A stretch of 64,000 nt of DNA from Cyanobacterium sp. T60_A2020_053 (GCA_015272165.1 JACYMF010000008.1:124001-188000); one strand, 5' to 3'; shown: positions 54,958 through 63,162, counted from the stretch's first letter. The notes: a model not told the origin generated them from the sequence alone. A program made the numbers and translations.

Positions 54958-55110
54958 TATCAAGTCCATTTGATAACTTATAAATTAGTAAGATCAACAT
55001 CTCAGTTCAATTTATTGAACGCAATACCATTGGTTCCGTGTAATGAATTACACGGTGGGTAAAGTGCGAAGATATTATCTTGTATAACAGATTATCCGAA
55101 CTTGATATTA
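54957..55110. mobile_element. MITE-like family B, copy 3
   Basis: The ends ATATCAAGTCCATTTGA and CCGAACTTGATATTA, and the palindrome CCGTGTAAT-GA-ATTACACGG, match copies at 31.6 and 43.3 kb. It follows directly on the family D element. Confidence 0.78.
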
Positions 55111-55205
55111 GACATCGACCGAATTTATTTTCTTTTGCCTCGTAGGAGTTGAATATTATTCAACCCGTATAGGGCTTTAGCCGTTAAAATAACTATATTA
55201 ATAAA

Positions 55206-55419
55206 ACCTGAGTTCGAGATAAAATTTTCGGTGCTGTAAAGGTGTCGGGTATCAGGTGTTAGGTATTAGGTGAAAAAATTGACAAAAAATATATCTTAAT
55301 TGATTTTTTCAGTTCAATTTTGTGATCGAATTAGATCATCGTCTGAAAATTACACCTGAAACCTGCAACCTGCAACCTGAAACCTACCCTTATCAGGCAT
55401 TCTTGCATCGAACTGAGGT
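55206..55419. repeat. Interspersed repeat with ACCT(G/C)AGTTCGA ends, family C-related copy 9
   Basis: ACCTGAGTTCGAGATAAAATTTTCGG on the left and ATTCTTGCATCGAACTGAGGT on the right are inverted versions of one another. The middle has CAGGTAT/TAGGTGT heptamers and ACCTGCA heptamers. The left end is shared with copy 2 (4.94 kb) and copy 3 (6.93/7.36 kb). The remaining stretch to 55474 is the CTTTGCG-type dispersed repeat. Confidence 0.65.
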
Positions 55420-55474
55420 AATAAACCACATTTTTTGTTTCTCGCCTCGATGCGCAAAGGCGCAAAGAGAATCT

Positions 55475-56080
55475 TTACTCATCACTATCTGAGTCAGTTT
55501 CATTAATTTGAAAATAGGATAACTTTGATAAAAATTTAACAGCTACCACTCCAGCAATGGTAGAACAGGAAGTAGCGAGAATGGTAGGGATAAAAATATC
55601 ACTAGCCTCAGCGCCCATCAACGCCACCACAGTAGCTGGTAAAATCAACTGCACACTGGAGGTATTAATCGCCAAAAAAGTTGCCATGGCATTAGTAGCT
55701 GTGTCGGGATTAGGATTAAGTTTCTGTAACTCCTGCATCGCTTTCAAACCCAACGGCGTGGCCGCATTACCCAACCCCAGTACATTCGCCGACATATTCA
55801 GTACCATAGCACTAACCGCCGGGTGATCGGGAGGAATTTCAGGAAATAGCCAAATAGTAATCGGTCGTACTACTTTAGCAACTATATCAATTAAACCAGC
55901 CACTTCAGCAATTTTCATAATGCCGAGCCATAATGCCATGATGCCAATTAAACCGATGGCCAACTCTACCCCTAACTCAGCACTACTGATGGCGGCTTCT
56001 GTGACAGCATCTATTTTACCCGTCAGCGCCCCTACCACTACCGAAACCGCTATCATGGCAAACCAAACGTAATTTAACAT
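55475..56080 (-). CDS. SpmA-like nucleoside-recognition (gate) domain membrane protein
   Basis: A 201-residue polytopic protein with about five membrane segments. The SpmA/SpmB and nucleoside-recognition motif is MVLNMSANVLGLGNAATPLGLKAM near 92-115, along with NAMATFLAINTSSVQLILP near 125. Homologues include Bacillus spore maturation proteins, but the family is wide and of unclear function in cyanobacteria, perhaps transport. Length normal for a single SpmA-type domain. It stands alone between repeats. Confidence 0.85.
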   Translation of the reverse strand: MLNYVWFAMIAVSVVVGALTGKIDAVTEAAISSAELGVELAIGLIGIMALWLGIMKIAEVAGLIDIVAKVVRPITIWLFPEIPPDHPAVSAMVLNMSANVLGLGNAATPLGLKAMQELQKLNPNPDTATNAMATFLAINTSSVQLILPATVVALMGAEASDIFIPTILATSCSTIAGVVAVKFLSKLSYFQINETDSDSDE

Positions 56081-56113
56081 AATTTTTTAGATAAGTAGAA
56101 AGGAAGATAATTG

Positions 56114-56320
56114 GGCAGTGCTGAAAAAGTGAAGTCGTGAAAGCAAATGGATAATTGACAATGGACAATGGATAATCAATTATGGCTCTTCTGCAATAGT
56201 TATGAAAAATTAATAATAAATAACGAACAAAACCTTTGATATATAATAGTTTTAGTATTTTTAAAATGCAATTGTTATAACTTTATGGTTTGCATTTTAC
56301 CTAATACCTGACACCTTTTT
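56114..56320. repeat. Interspersed mosaic repeat, family C copy 10 (decayed)
   Basis: GCAGTGCTGAAAAAGTGAAGTCGTGA at the left resembles the family C end; TGACAATGGACAATGGATAAT heptamers follow, then AACCTTTGATATATAA and, on the right, ACCTAATACCTGACACC. No right terminus is clear. Confidence 0.5.
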
Positions 56321-56364
56321 TTAGACATAATTTATCATACTCAAAGTAGAAGAGCCTCAATTAT

Positions 56365-56925
56365 TTAATTTTGCTCTTGTAAAACGGTGGAAATTAATAC
56401 GAGGTCAATCATTCCATTATCATGATCAACGATTTTTGCTTCAATATCAGGACCAAAAAACTTAGTAATTTTGTCTAATTTTTCTTGCCAAATATCAAAA
56501 CGAGTTAAAGGTGATTCAAACTGTAAAATTAAAGTATAATGACCATCTAACTCTACTTCCTGAATCGTAGTTAAAATGGGGCGCAGTTCATCCGTAGTGC
56601 TGAAACCTAGCTTTTGTAAAGCATAATCCAGATGCACTTCTTGCCCATAACGATAGCGCGTGACATCCTTTCTCAGTTGATTTTGAGTATAGGTAGCTTG
56701 ACTTTCTCTTAGTTTAAGGACTTCTGGGGTGGTAGGTTGAGCGAAGGGAATCGGTTTTAATTCCGATGCTTTGAGGGCTAATCCCCCTAATAGTAAGGGA
56801 ATACCATAAAAAAAACCAGCTAAATTGAGAGTAGAATTACCAACAAAATAAGCATAAAAACCAACTGAAGTTAAAATTGGTCCAACGATTAAACCGACGA
56901 GAGCGAGGGGTATTTTTCTAAGCAT
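56365..56925 (-). CDS. DUF2854 family membrane protein
   Basis: A 186-residue protein with two membrane segments (IPLALVGLIVGPILTSVGFYAYF and LAGFFYGIPLLLGGLALKASEL) and a soluble domain (YRYGQEVHLDYALQKLGFS, EVELDGHYTLILQFESPLTR). It matches DUF2854, found in cyanobacteria and plant plastids. Function unknown. It lies downstream of ycf48 on the same strand, where psbEFLJ would be expected in most cyanobacteria. Confidence 0.82.
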   Translation of the reverse strand: MLRKIPLALVGLIVGPILTSVGFYAYFVGNSTLNLAGFFYGIPLLLGGLALKASELKPIPFAQPTTPEVLKLRESQATYTQNQLRKDVTRYRYGQEVHLDYALQKLGFSTTDELRPILTTIQEVELDGHYTLILQFESPLTRFDIWQEKLDKITKFFGPDIEAKIVDHDNGMIDLVLISTVLQEQN

Positions 56926-57275
56926 AAAATTGAATTGAAAATAGATAAAAATAATTTTAAAAGTCTGGGATTTGCAAAGTCAGTATCAAAATGGTTTACC
57001 CTCACCCCCAACCCCTCTCCCACAGGAGAGGGGAGTAATATTTTCTAATAAAAGGGGGAATTGAAGAGGGTTTTTCCACAAATAGACATCTCCAATAATT
57101 ATTTTAGGAATCAATTTGAATGTTATTTTCATAAATTACTAATGTTTTCTAAATGATCCCTGTCGATAAACTAGAATTTCTGGAGAGGTCTAATGATTTA
57201 GGATTGCTATATGGTTATCGGGCTAGAAGCCCGAAATACCCTAGAAAAATGCTAATTTTGGGGAGGTCTAATCGA
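56926..57275. other. Intergenic region after ycf48: decayed family A trace and dispersed palindromes
   Basis: The gap of 350 bases contains a piece of family A (GGGATTTGCAAAGTCAGTATCAAAATGG, 56967-56994), a CTCACCCCCAACCCCTCTCCCACAGGAGAGGGGAG hairpin just after it (56999-57035), and the ATCGGGCTAGAAGCCCGAAATACC palindrome at 57210-57245. No psbE-like reading frame is present. Confidence 0.6.
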
Positions 57276-58304
57276 TTATGTAGTTTCTTCCTCAATAACG
57301 GTAGTATTTTTGCTGGGATTATACTTTAGTAAAATACCTCTTTGACCTAAAACAAACCCTTGATCTTCACCGGAAAAAACAACTTTATATAAGTTAGAAG
57401 CAACGGTTTCAATATCACGATCTTTTAACCATGTTAAACCGTTATCTTCACTGACTAATAAATTACCGCTACCACCTGCTAACCATAATTGATTACCAGC
57501 GCCCTTCGCCATATCCAAAAAGCCCCAACTGGTAGAAAATTCAGGGTTAATGGGTTCTTGCCAATTTTCAAAATCATTAGATTTACTGAGTTGAATTTGT
57601 CCACCTCTGGCAATTAACCAAAGTCTGTCATCATCCAAAAAGCCCATATTTTGTAAACGACGAGATGAATTACGTTGATGGGGAGTCCATTCCGTATCTC
57701 CCGGTTGCCAAGTGGAGTAAAAATTACCGCGCGCACTGACTGCCACATACTTACCGCTAGGGGAGCGATTGATATTACGAGCCACCCCCACAGCGCCCTC
57801 CACCAAACCTTGCCAAGTCTTACCGCCGTCTTTCGTTTCATAAATTGCCCCTAAATTAGTCACCATTTCGGCGGTGGAGGGCGCTAAAGCAATAATATCG
57901 TTAGGGGCGCCGGGTAACTTGTCACTAAGGAGAATCCGTTGCCAATTTTCACCGCCATCGGTAGTATGTAAAAGAATCGAAGGCTCACCCGTTACCCAGC
58001 CTTCATCACCATAAAAGCTAACACCAGTAAAAGTAATTCTTTCTTTTTCTTGAATGTCGAGGGTTTTTGATTGCCAAGTATCGCCACCGTCTAAAGTTTC
58101 AAATAAACTGGCTTTTGTACCCACTAACCAACCATGATTTTTGTCATCTGTAAAAGCCACATCAGCAAAAGTCGCATCAGTATCAAGGGTAATAGTTTCC
58201 CAAGGATTTGTCTCCAAAGCAGGGGCATAAGCGCAGCTGACACACAATAAACCAATCATTAGCACCATGCCAATTTGCTTTAAATTTTTTAATAATCGAT
58301 TCAT
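57276..58304 (-). CDS. ycf48: Photosystem II assembly factor Ycf48 (HCF136)
   Basis: A 342-residue lumenal protein. The signal peptide ends in a lipobox (LMIGLLCVSC), fitting a lipoprotein. The rest is a seven-bladed beta-propeller with repeated blades of the form GxTW: THDGGENWQRILL-type repeats (LETLDGGDTWQSKTL, TTDGGENWQRILLSD, ETKDGGKTWQGLVEGA, EDNGLTWLKD). Ycf48 helps D1 insertion into the PSII reaction centre. It is 24 bases after rubA and co-transcribed with it, as in most cyanobacteria. Confidence 0.95.
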   Translation of the reverse strand: MNRLLKNLKQIGMVLMIGLLCVSCAYAPALETNPWETITLDTDATFADVAFTDDKNHGWLVGTKASLFETLDGGDTWQSKTLDIQEKERITFTGVSFYGDEGWVTGEPSILLHTTDGGENWQRILLSDKLPGAPNDIIALAPSTAEMVTNLGAIYETKDGGKTWQGLVEGAVGVARNINRSPSGKYVAVSARGNFYSTWQPGDTEWTPHQRNSSRRLQNMGFLDDDRLWLIARGGQIQLSKSNDFENWQEPINPEFSTSWGFLDMAKGAGNQLWLAGGSGNLLVSEDNGLTWLKDRDIETVASNLYKVVFSGEDQGFVLGQRGILLKYNPSKNTTVIEEETT

Positions 58305-58328
58305 AATTAATTTTTATACCTGAATAAT

Positions 58329-58679
58329 TTAATTTGTAAAGTAAAAACTAATGAAAAATAAGAAACCGATGACTAAACCGCCAAAAATTAGGAGATTTTT
58401 TTGACCGGGAGTCATATTGTTAACGCCAAAACCATATTCTAAATTTTCTGCAAACCCAGAAGGCGCATCCGTTGCACCGATATTGACAAAAGCAGGTTGA
58501 GGGGCGCTACACACAGGACAACGCCATGATTTCGGTAAATCAGTAAACTCTGTATTAGGGTTAATATTATTTTGTAAATCACCCTTACTTGGTACATAAC
58601 GATAGCCACAGGAGCGACATTCATAACTGGCTGGGGCTTGTTCTGCTAAGGTTTTCTCATTTTTTCCTGCTTCACTCAT
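58329..58679 (-). CDS. rubA: Membrane-anchored rubredoxin RubA
   Basis: A 116-residue protein with a rubredoxin domain: the iron ligands Cys21, Cys24 (CRSCGYRY) and Cys54, Cys57 (RCPVCSAP) and a C-terminal membrane anchor (NLLIFGGLVIGFLFFISFYF, about 92-113). RubA acts early in PSII (and PSI) assembly. It begins the rubA-ycf48 operon; usually psbEFLJ follow, but here a repeat-filled gap and DUF2854 come next. It diverges from the pentapeptide gene and the Pap-like operon at 59.2 kb. Confidence 0.95.
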   Translation of the reverse strand: MSEAGKNEKTLAEQAPASYECRSCGYRYVPSKGDLQNNINPNTEFTDLPKSWRCPVCSAPQPAFVNIGATDAPSGFAENLEYGFGVNNMTPGQKNLLIFGGLVIGFLFFISFYFTN

Positions 58680-59268
58680 GACTTTATTGGGGTAAATCTT
58701 AAAAGTTCTTTAAGAATTATTACATAAAATTGGCTTTAGTCCCGTAAATCATTCCTAACTCCGTAGTTTCTACTCTATCTAAATTAGAAGTTTAAGAATA
58801 AATCAGCTCTGCTCTGTTACTTTGTCCTTTTTCTCAAAAAATAGAGGGTTTAGAACCCCATTTGTTTAAACGTGAGCAAATTTAACGGCAATGTCAAATA
58901 TCTTTTAGTTTACCTTTGCCCTTTGTGTTTTTGAGAAGAATAGTGAATGAAATGACACTTACCATAACCTATGTAGAAAAATTCTACACTATTAACTCTT
59001 ACTTAAGTAATTATTAAGTGACTAATTAAAGATAATATAAAATTGTTTTTTATGTGAAAATAACTAAGTATAAATACAGCTCTATCCTTTACAAATATAT
59101 CTTTTCATCTCATTACATGAATTTTTGTAAAACATTGATCCCCAACATATATTTTTGAGTTTTTACCTGTTATCATGTGATTATTAGTACAAAATTAAAT
59201 TTTTAAAAGCTAAATAATACTCTAAAGTTACAAATAAACTACACGCATTGAAAAAAGAGGAAATAAGC
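58680..59268. promoter_or_regulatory. Divergent intergenic region between rubA and the pentapeptide gene
   Basis: A 589-base gap controlling two divergent units. It contains TGTAGAA-AAA-TTCTACA (58972-58988), a palindrome with seven-base arms placed about 280 bases from each start. TTAAGTAATTATTAAGT lies at about 59008. The ribosome site AGAGG at 59256-59260 precedes the pentapeptide ATG by 8 bases. No other gene is seen. Confidence 0.4.
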
Positions 59269-60099
59269 ATGGTCATAGGCAACATTGATATTAAAAATTA
59301 CTACAATTTAGGAGAGAGAGACTTTCCTAAGCAACAGTTAAGGCGTATTGATCTGCGAGGGGCAAAGCTAAGAGGGATTAATTTACAAGGGTCTGATCTT
59401 AGTTATGCTGACCTGAGAGATATTGATTTAAGTAACGCTGATTTGCGTAATTGTTATTTTAATGAAGCTAATTTGACGGGCGCTAATTTGACGGGCGCTA
59501 ACTTGACGGGTGCTTATTTCATCAAAGCCTATCTGATTAAAGCTAATTTGCGTAAAGCAATTGTAAAAGAGGCTTATTTAACCGGTAGTTTTGTGACTCG
59601 TGCTGATTTTAGTAAAGCGGATCTCTGTGGCGCATTCCTCAACGGCGCCCACCTCAGTGGTGCCAACTTTAGAAGTGCTGTCTATGATAGTGCCACCCGT
59701 TTTGATCGGGGTTTTGAGCCTGAAAAACTAGGCATGGCAATTGTTTCCTCGTTTGAGGGCGCTATGAGCCATAAAGTCACCATTGGGGATGTGATTAGTA
59801 ATTTGGAAAATATTGCTAGTATTACCAGTCGTTATTTAGGGGGAACTATTACGGCGAAAAACTTTGAACAATCTCGTCCTGAAGTGGAATGGTTACAGGG
59901 TTTTACTATGGACAAAAATAGTAAAATTACCTTTTCAGGATCATCAAATCAACAAGCTACAATGATTCAATTAAAATGGTTGGAAAAATGGACTAATTCT
60001 TTTGTTAAAAAATGTTCCATAATTGTCCAAGATTTGCCAAATATTATTGAAGACAAACATTTAACTATTCAGTCATTGCTAAAGAAGCAAGTGGTATGA
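59269..60099 (+). CDS. Pentapeptide-repeat protein upstream of the Pap-like operon
   Basis: A 276-residue protein starting at the ATG preceded by AGAGG; an earlier in-frame TTG is disfavoured. Residues 18-125 form tandem pentapeptide repeats (LRRIDLRGAKLRGINLQGSD, LSYADLRDIDLSNADLRN and three exact ANLTG repeats) making a beta-helix, followed by an alpha-helical domain. In Synechocystis a protein with pentapeptide repeats also belongs to the slr0144-slr0152 operon, so a link is plausible. The three ANLTG repeats are coded by identical 15-base units with the GGGCGCTAAT motif in two. Confidence 0.8.
   Translation: MVIGNIDIKNYYNLGERDFPKQQLRRIDLRGAKLRGINLQGSDLSYADLRDIDLSNADLRNCYFNEANLTGANLTGANLTGAYFIKAYLIKANLRKAIVKEAYLTGSFVTRADFSKADLCGAFLNGAHLSGANFRSAVYDSATRFDRGFEPEKLGMAIVSSFEGAMSHKVTIGDVISNLENIASITSRYLGGTITAKNFEQSRPEVEWLQGFTMDKNSKITFSGSSNQQATMIQLKWLEKWTNSFVKKCSIIVQDLPNIIEDKHLTIQSLLKKQVV
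59467..59511 (+). repeat. 15-base tandem repeat in the pentapeptide gene
   Basis: GCTAATTTGACGGGC-type units, three in a row, encode ANLTG; two have GGGCGCT across the junction, one has GGTGCT. Confidence 0.75.
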
Positions 60100-60238
60100 A
60101 GTGAAGAACTGTAAAGCAAATGTTGAGAAATATTTAATAATTTAACTCTTAACATCAAAAGATATTAAAGTATAAATAGGTTGATTTGAAATAATTTTTA
60201 ACTAATAATTAATTTACTTAATTAGGGATATTTTATCT

Positions 60239-60955
60239 ATGACTTTTACACCGATAAAACCAAGTCGAACTGTTGAAAAAATTTCTCAAAATTTATGGAA
60301 AAGTAAATATCCAAAAAAACATGATCACTATACCATAGAAGATTTTTTTCATTTTGACCCTGTTAATGGCAGTATCAATGATTGGAATGATTCTCGCAAC
60401 GTTTTAGTTACGGAAGATTTCATCGTTGGTTTGATTGAAGGTTTGGAAGAAGAAGTTGGACCTGCGTCTAGTGTCGTGATGTATAACATCGGCAAGGCAT
60501 GGGGAGTTAGAGATGCGGACTTTTTCATGAATTGGTTTCAAAAAGAATATGAGTATGACAAGGATATTCATAAGATGAATCTTCTCTATGTCTTAGAAGC
60601 GTGGTGGTGGCCTTTTACTACTCAAGGATGGGGCAACTGGGATGTAGATTTGAGTGAGCAGAAAAACGGTTTTATGTTTGTTAATATTTTCGATTCCGCC
60701 GTAGCGCGCACCCTCGGCGATGTGGGTAAGCCTGTGTGTCACATTTACGCTGGATTAATGGCTGGATTTTTCAGTCGTTTTATTAATAAAAAATTAAACT
60801 GTATCGAAATTCAGTGTTATTCCATGGGAGAAACTTATTGTAAGTTTTTGTTGGGAAAACAAGATCGCATTGATGCTGCTACCTTCTGGCACAATGAGGG
60901 GGCGGGCGCTAGGGATATTGAGAAGAAATTAGTCAATGGGGAATATATGAAGTAA
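60239..60955 (+). CDS. V4R-domain protein (Slr0144-like, PSII assembly operon)
   Basis: A 238-residue protein with a V4R (4-vinyl reductase-like) domain in residues 50-210: LIEGLEEEVGPASSVVMYNIGKAWG, AGLMAGFFSRFINKKLNCIEIQCYSMGETYCKFLLG. V4R domains bind small hydrophobic ligands or pigment. The gene order V4R, unknown, phycobilisome-like, V4R, 2Fe-2S ferredoxin is the same as slr0144-slr0148 of Synechocystis, an operon needed for full PSII assembly and activity. A family A element separates this gene from the next. Assignment rests on domain order plus memory. Confidence 0.82.
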   Translation: MTFTPIKPSRTVEKISQNLWKSKYPKKHDHYTIEDFFHFDPVNGSINDWNDSRNVLVTEDFIVGLIEGLEEEVGPASSVVMYNIGKAWGVRDADFFMNWFQKEYEYDKDIHKMNLLYVLEAWWWPFTTQGWGNWDVDLSEQKNGFMFVNIFDSAVARTLGDVGKPVCHIYAGLMAGFFSRFINKKLNCIEIQCYSMGETYCKFLLGKQDRIDAATFWHNEGAGARDIEKKLVNGEYMK

Positions 60956-60987
60956 TAATACCCTCACCGCAACCCCTCTCCCACAGC

Positions 60988-61200
60988 AGGGCGTTTTCAA
61001 AGTCAGGATCAAAATTGATTTGTTTTTGACAAGAAGACAATATAAGGATGATCCCCCCCAACCCCCCTTAAAAAGGGGGGAGATTCAGGGAGACAGGAGG
61101 ATTTTTTACTATTAATTGATTTATTAGTAGTTAAAAACCTCTGAATTTCAGATTATTGGCTAGTTTGAGAAACTAACATTTTTGAGAATGAAAACGCCCT
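60988..61200. mobile_element. MITE family A copy 4, between two Pap-like genes
   Basis: 213 bases with ends AGGGCGTTTTCAAAG and AATGAAAACGCCCT and the CCCCCC-TTAAAAA-GGGGGG hairpin. CTCCCACAG occurs on both sides, a 9-base target duplication, with the CTCTCC...GGAGAG hairpin as target. It widens the gap between the Slr0144-like and Slr0145-like genes to 323 bases. Confidence 0.9.
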
Positions 61201-61278
61201 GCTCCCACAGGAGAGGAGCGTTAAGGAAAGGAGTTAATAAAAAATCATTACCAATTGTCCATTATTAATTAATACACA

Positions 61279-61713
61279 GTGGCATTTGTACACTGGAAAA
61301 CAATGTATCTAATGGGAATCAAGCAATTATCAAAAGGAATTAGTGTCGGTAGATTTTTTGCCCAAGCTAACTGGCAAGGTTTAAAGAAAGCGATGGAAGT
61401 GGTTGAGCAGTCAACTACTAATGATGATTTTATTCCTAGTTTGGATCTGACGGTGAAAGATTTTTTTACCCATCATAATTGGCGCGGTGTCAAAAAAATG
61501 GCGGTTAATATGCCGGTGACGGGCGCTGTAGAGGAAAATTTCACTTTTTCTTTAAAAGTGTCAGTGAGTGATTTTTTCCAAGCTATGAAATGGGAGGGTA
61601 CAAAGATAGTTTCCCCTGCTATGGTAGCTCAAAATCCAGTGATGGAAACAAAAAAAAGAATTTCTCAACCGAAACAAGAGTTAAATCTTGGTGATTTATC
61701 GGATTTATTTTAA
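61279..61713 (+). CDS. Slr0145-like protein with three internal repeats
   Basis: A 144-residue protein beginning at GTG (ATGs at 61303 and 61312 are alternatives). Three internal repeats stand out: residues 21-38 (ISVGRFFAQANWQGLKKA), 57-74 (LTVKDFFTHHNWRGVKKM) and 94-110 (VSVSDFFQAMKWEGTKI), with pattern V-x-x-FF-x4-W-x-G-x-K, spaced by 36-37 residues. The tail is LNLGDLSDLF. I know no domain for it; it occupies the place of slr0145 in the operon. The role in PSII assembly is inferred from position. Confidence 0.65.
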   Translation: MAFVHWKTMYLMGIKQLSKGISVGRFFAQANWQGLKKAMEVVEQSTTNDDFIPSLDLTVKDFFTHHNWRGVKKMAVNMPVTGAVEENFTFSLKVSVSDFFQAMKWEGTKIVSPAMVAQNPVMETKKRISQPKQELNLGDLSDLF

Positions 61714-61729
61714 GTAAGGAGAATAATCT

Positions 61730-62206
61730 ATGTATCCAGAATTACAAGCATTAATTCACCAGGCAGAATATAGTTATCTGCAAAGTGAAAATTTAGAGAG
61801 TTTATCAGCGCACGTCACCGGTTTACAGGCTAAATTGAAAGTCTATAAGTTAATTAGAGATAAGGAGATCGACATATTTCAACCCGTAGCCGATAAATTG
61901 TTAGAAAAAATGTCGGGAGTGGCGCAAAAAGACTTAGAAACTTCTCTACAACATTGGTTATTAATCATGCGCTACGCTTCTATGGCAATGTTACTCAATA
62001 ATCCTGAGTTTTTAGAGCGTCGCTTATTGGAATGGTTGACGGATATTGTCACGGTGCGTCAATCGAGGGAAATTGATCAAGCGGTTTATGATTCTTTATT
62101 GGCACAGTTAGCTAAAGTATTACCAGCGCCCTCCGGACTAGAATACATCAAACCGTTTTTAAGCCAAGCTAAAAATTATTTAATTAACGATCAAGTAACC
62201 GTATAA
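61730..62206 (+). CDS. Slr0146-like phycobilisome-fold protein
   Basis: A 158-residue all-helical protein: ALIHQAEYSYLQSENLESLSAHV, then LLIMRYASMAMLLNNPEFLERRLLEWLTDIV. The RYASMAMLLN...EFLERR pattern resembles the phycobilisome-protein globin fold but I see no chromophore Cys of the usual kind. The gene is 16 bases after the preceding one and 6 before the next, so co-transcription is sure. It takes the place of slr0146 in Synechocystis. Function in PSII assembly unknown. Confidence 0.68.
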   Translation: MYPELQALIHQAEYSYLQSENLESLSAHVTGLQAKLKVYKLIRDKEIDIFQPVADKLLEKMSGVAQKDLETSLQHWLLIMRYASMAMLLNNPEFLERRLLEWLTDIVTVRQSREIDQAVYDSLLAQLAKVLPAPSGLEYIKPFLSQAKNYLINDQVTV

Positions 62207-62212
62207 GAGGAA

Positions 62213-62887
62213 GTGAGTATGATTTCTATTGCGGATTTAATCGCCAAGCAACCCATTAAGGGTAATTATTTTGCCCCCGATGCCTATGTACAAGGTGATT
62301 TTGAGTTAGGCTTGTTGGAAACCAGACAAGGTTCTCGTTTAATCGCTTTACCTGAAGTCTTTTTACAGGGAATGTATGAGGGATTGGAGGAGGAAATCGG
62401 TCAAGCCTCTGGGGTTGTATTATACAACTGCGGGCGCTGGTGGGGTAAAAACTTTTACCGCCGTTTTGTGCTGGAAATTAGTGAATACTACGAAAAGGCT
62501 TTGGCTGATATGGAGATGATTGAGTTTATCAGTTCTCTAAAACAATGCTGGAAAACCCATGGCTGGGGAGTGGCTGATTTTGATTTTGACTATTATTCTC
62601 AGGGTTTTATTGTGGTAAGAAGTGTTAATTCACCTTTTGCTATGGCGGCACCCCCAAATCAGCGTTTTTCTTGTCAAACGGAAGCAGGGGTTTTAGCTTC
62701 TTTCTTCTCTCAGTTAACTGGGGAGGAGTTGGGGTGTCTGCAAACTAGCTGTGAGTCGATGGGCGCTGAAGCTAATCATTTTGTTATCGGTTTGGAAGAC
62801 AGAATCAAACAAGGTAAACAGTGGTTAGAAGATGGTGATGATCACTTAACTATTATGGAGCGTTTTTGTCGTAATACTGCTGGTTAA
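62213..62887 (+). CDS. Second V4R-domain protein (Slr0147-like)
   Basis: A 224-residue V4R-domain protein: MYEGLEEEIGQASGVVLYNCGRWWGKNFYRRF near 52-85 and AGVLASFFSQLTGEELGCLQTSCESMGAEANHFVIG near 155-190. It is a paralogue of the Slr0144-like protein (shared GLEEE(I/V)GxASxVxxYNxGxxWG). Starts MSMISIA, GAGGAAG upstream. A family A element follows before the ferredoxin gene. Part of the Pap-like operon. Confidence 0.82.
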   Translation: MSMISIADLIAKQPIKGNYFAPDAYVQGDFELGLLETRQGSRLIALPEVFLQGMYEGLEEEIGQASGVVLYNCGRWWGKNFYRRFVLEISEYYEKALADMEMIEFISSLKQCWKTHGWGVADFDFDYYSQGFIVVRSVNSPFAMAAPPNQRFSCQTEAGVLASFFSQLTGEELGCLQTSCESMGAEANHFVIGLEDRIKQGKQWLEDGDDHLTIMERFCRNTAG

Positions 62888-62930
62888 TTACTCCCCTCTC
62901 CTGTGGGAGAGGAGTTGGGGGTGAGGGCTT
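62886..62930. repeat. CTCCCCTCTCC-TGTG-GGAGAGGAG hairpin with GGGGGTGAGG
   Basis: CTCCCCTCTCCTGTGGGAGAGGAG directly after the stop of the V4R gene, the reverse of the dispersed CTCACCCCCAACCCCTCTCCCACAGGAGAGGGG hairpins at 16.9, 49.0, 57.0, 61.0 and 63.8 kb. It is a target of the family A element in other places. Confidence 0.7.
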
Positions 62931-62949
62931 TTATCCCCCCTTAGGAAGC

Positions 62950-63162
62950 AGGGCGTTTTCAAAGTCAGGATCAAAATTGATTTGTTTTTGATAAGAAGAC
63001 AATATAAGGATGATCCCCCCCAACCCCCCTTAAAAAGGGGGGAGATTCAGGGAGACAGGAGGATTTTTTACTATTAATTGATTTATTAGTAGTTAAAAAC
63101 CTCTGAATTTCAGACTATTGGCTAGTTTGAGAAACTAACATTTTTTAGAATGAAAACGCCCC
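62950..63162. mobile_element. MITE family A copy 5, between V4R and ferredoxin genes
   Basis: The ends AGGGCGTTTTCAAAG and AATGAAAACGCC with the central hairpin. CCTTAGGAAG is repeated on both sides as target duplication. It is nearly identical to copies 2 and 4. With them it extends the interval to the next gene to 364 bases. Confidence 0.87.
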
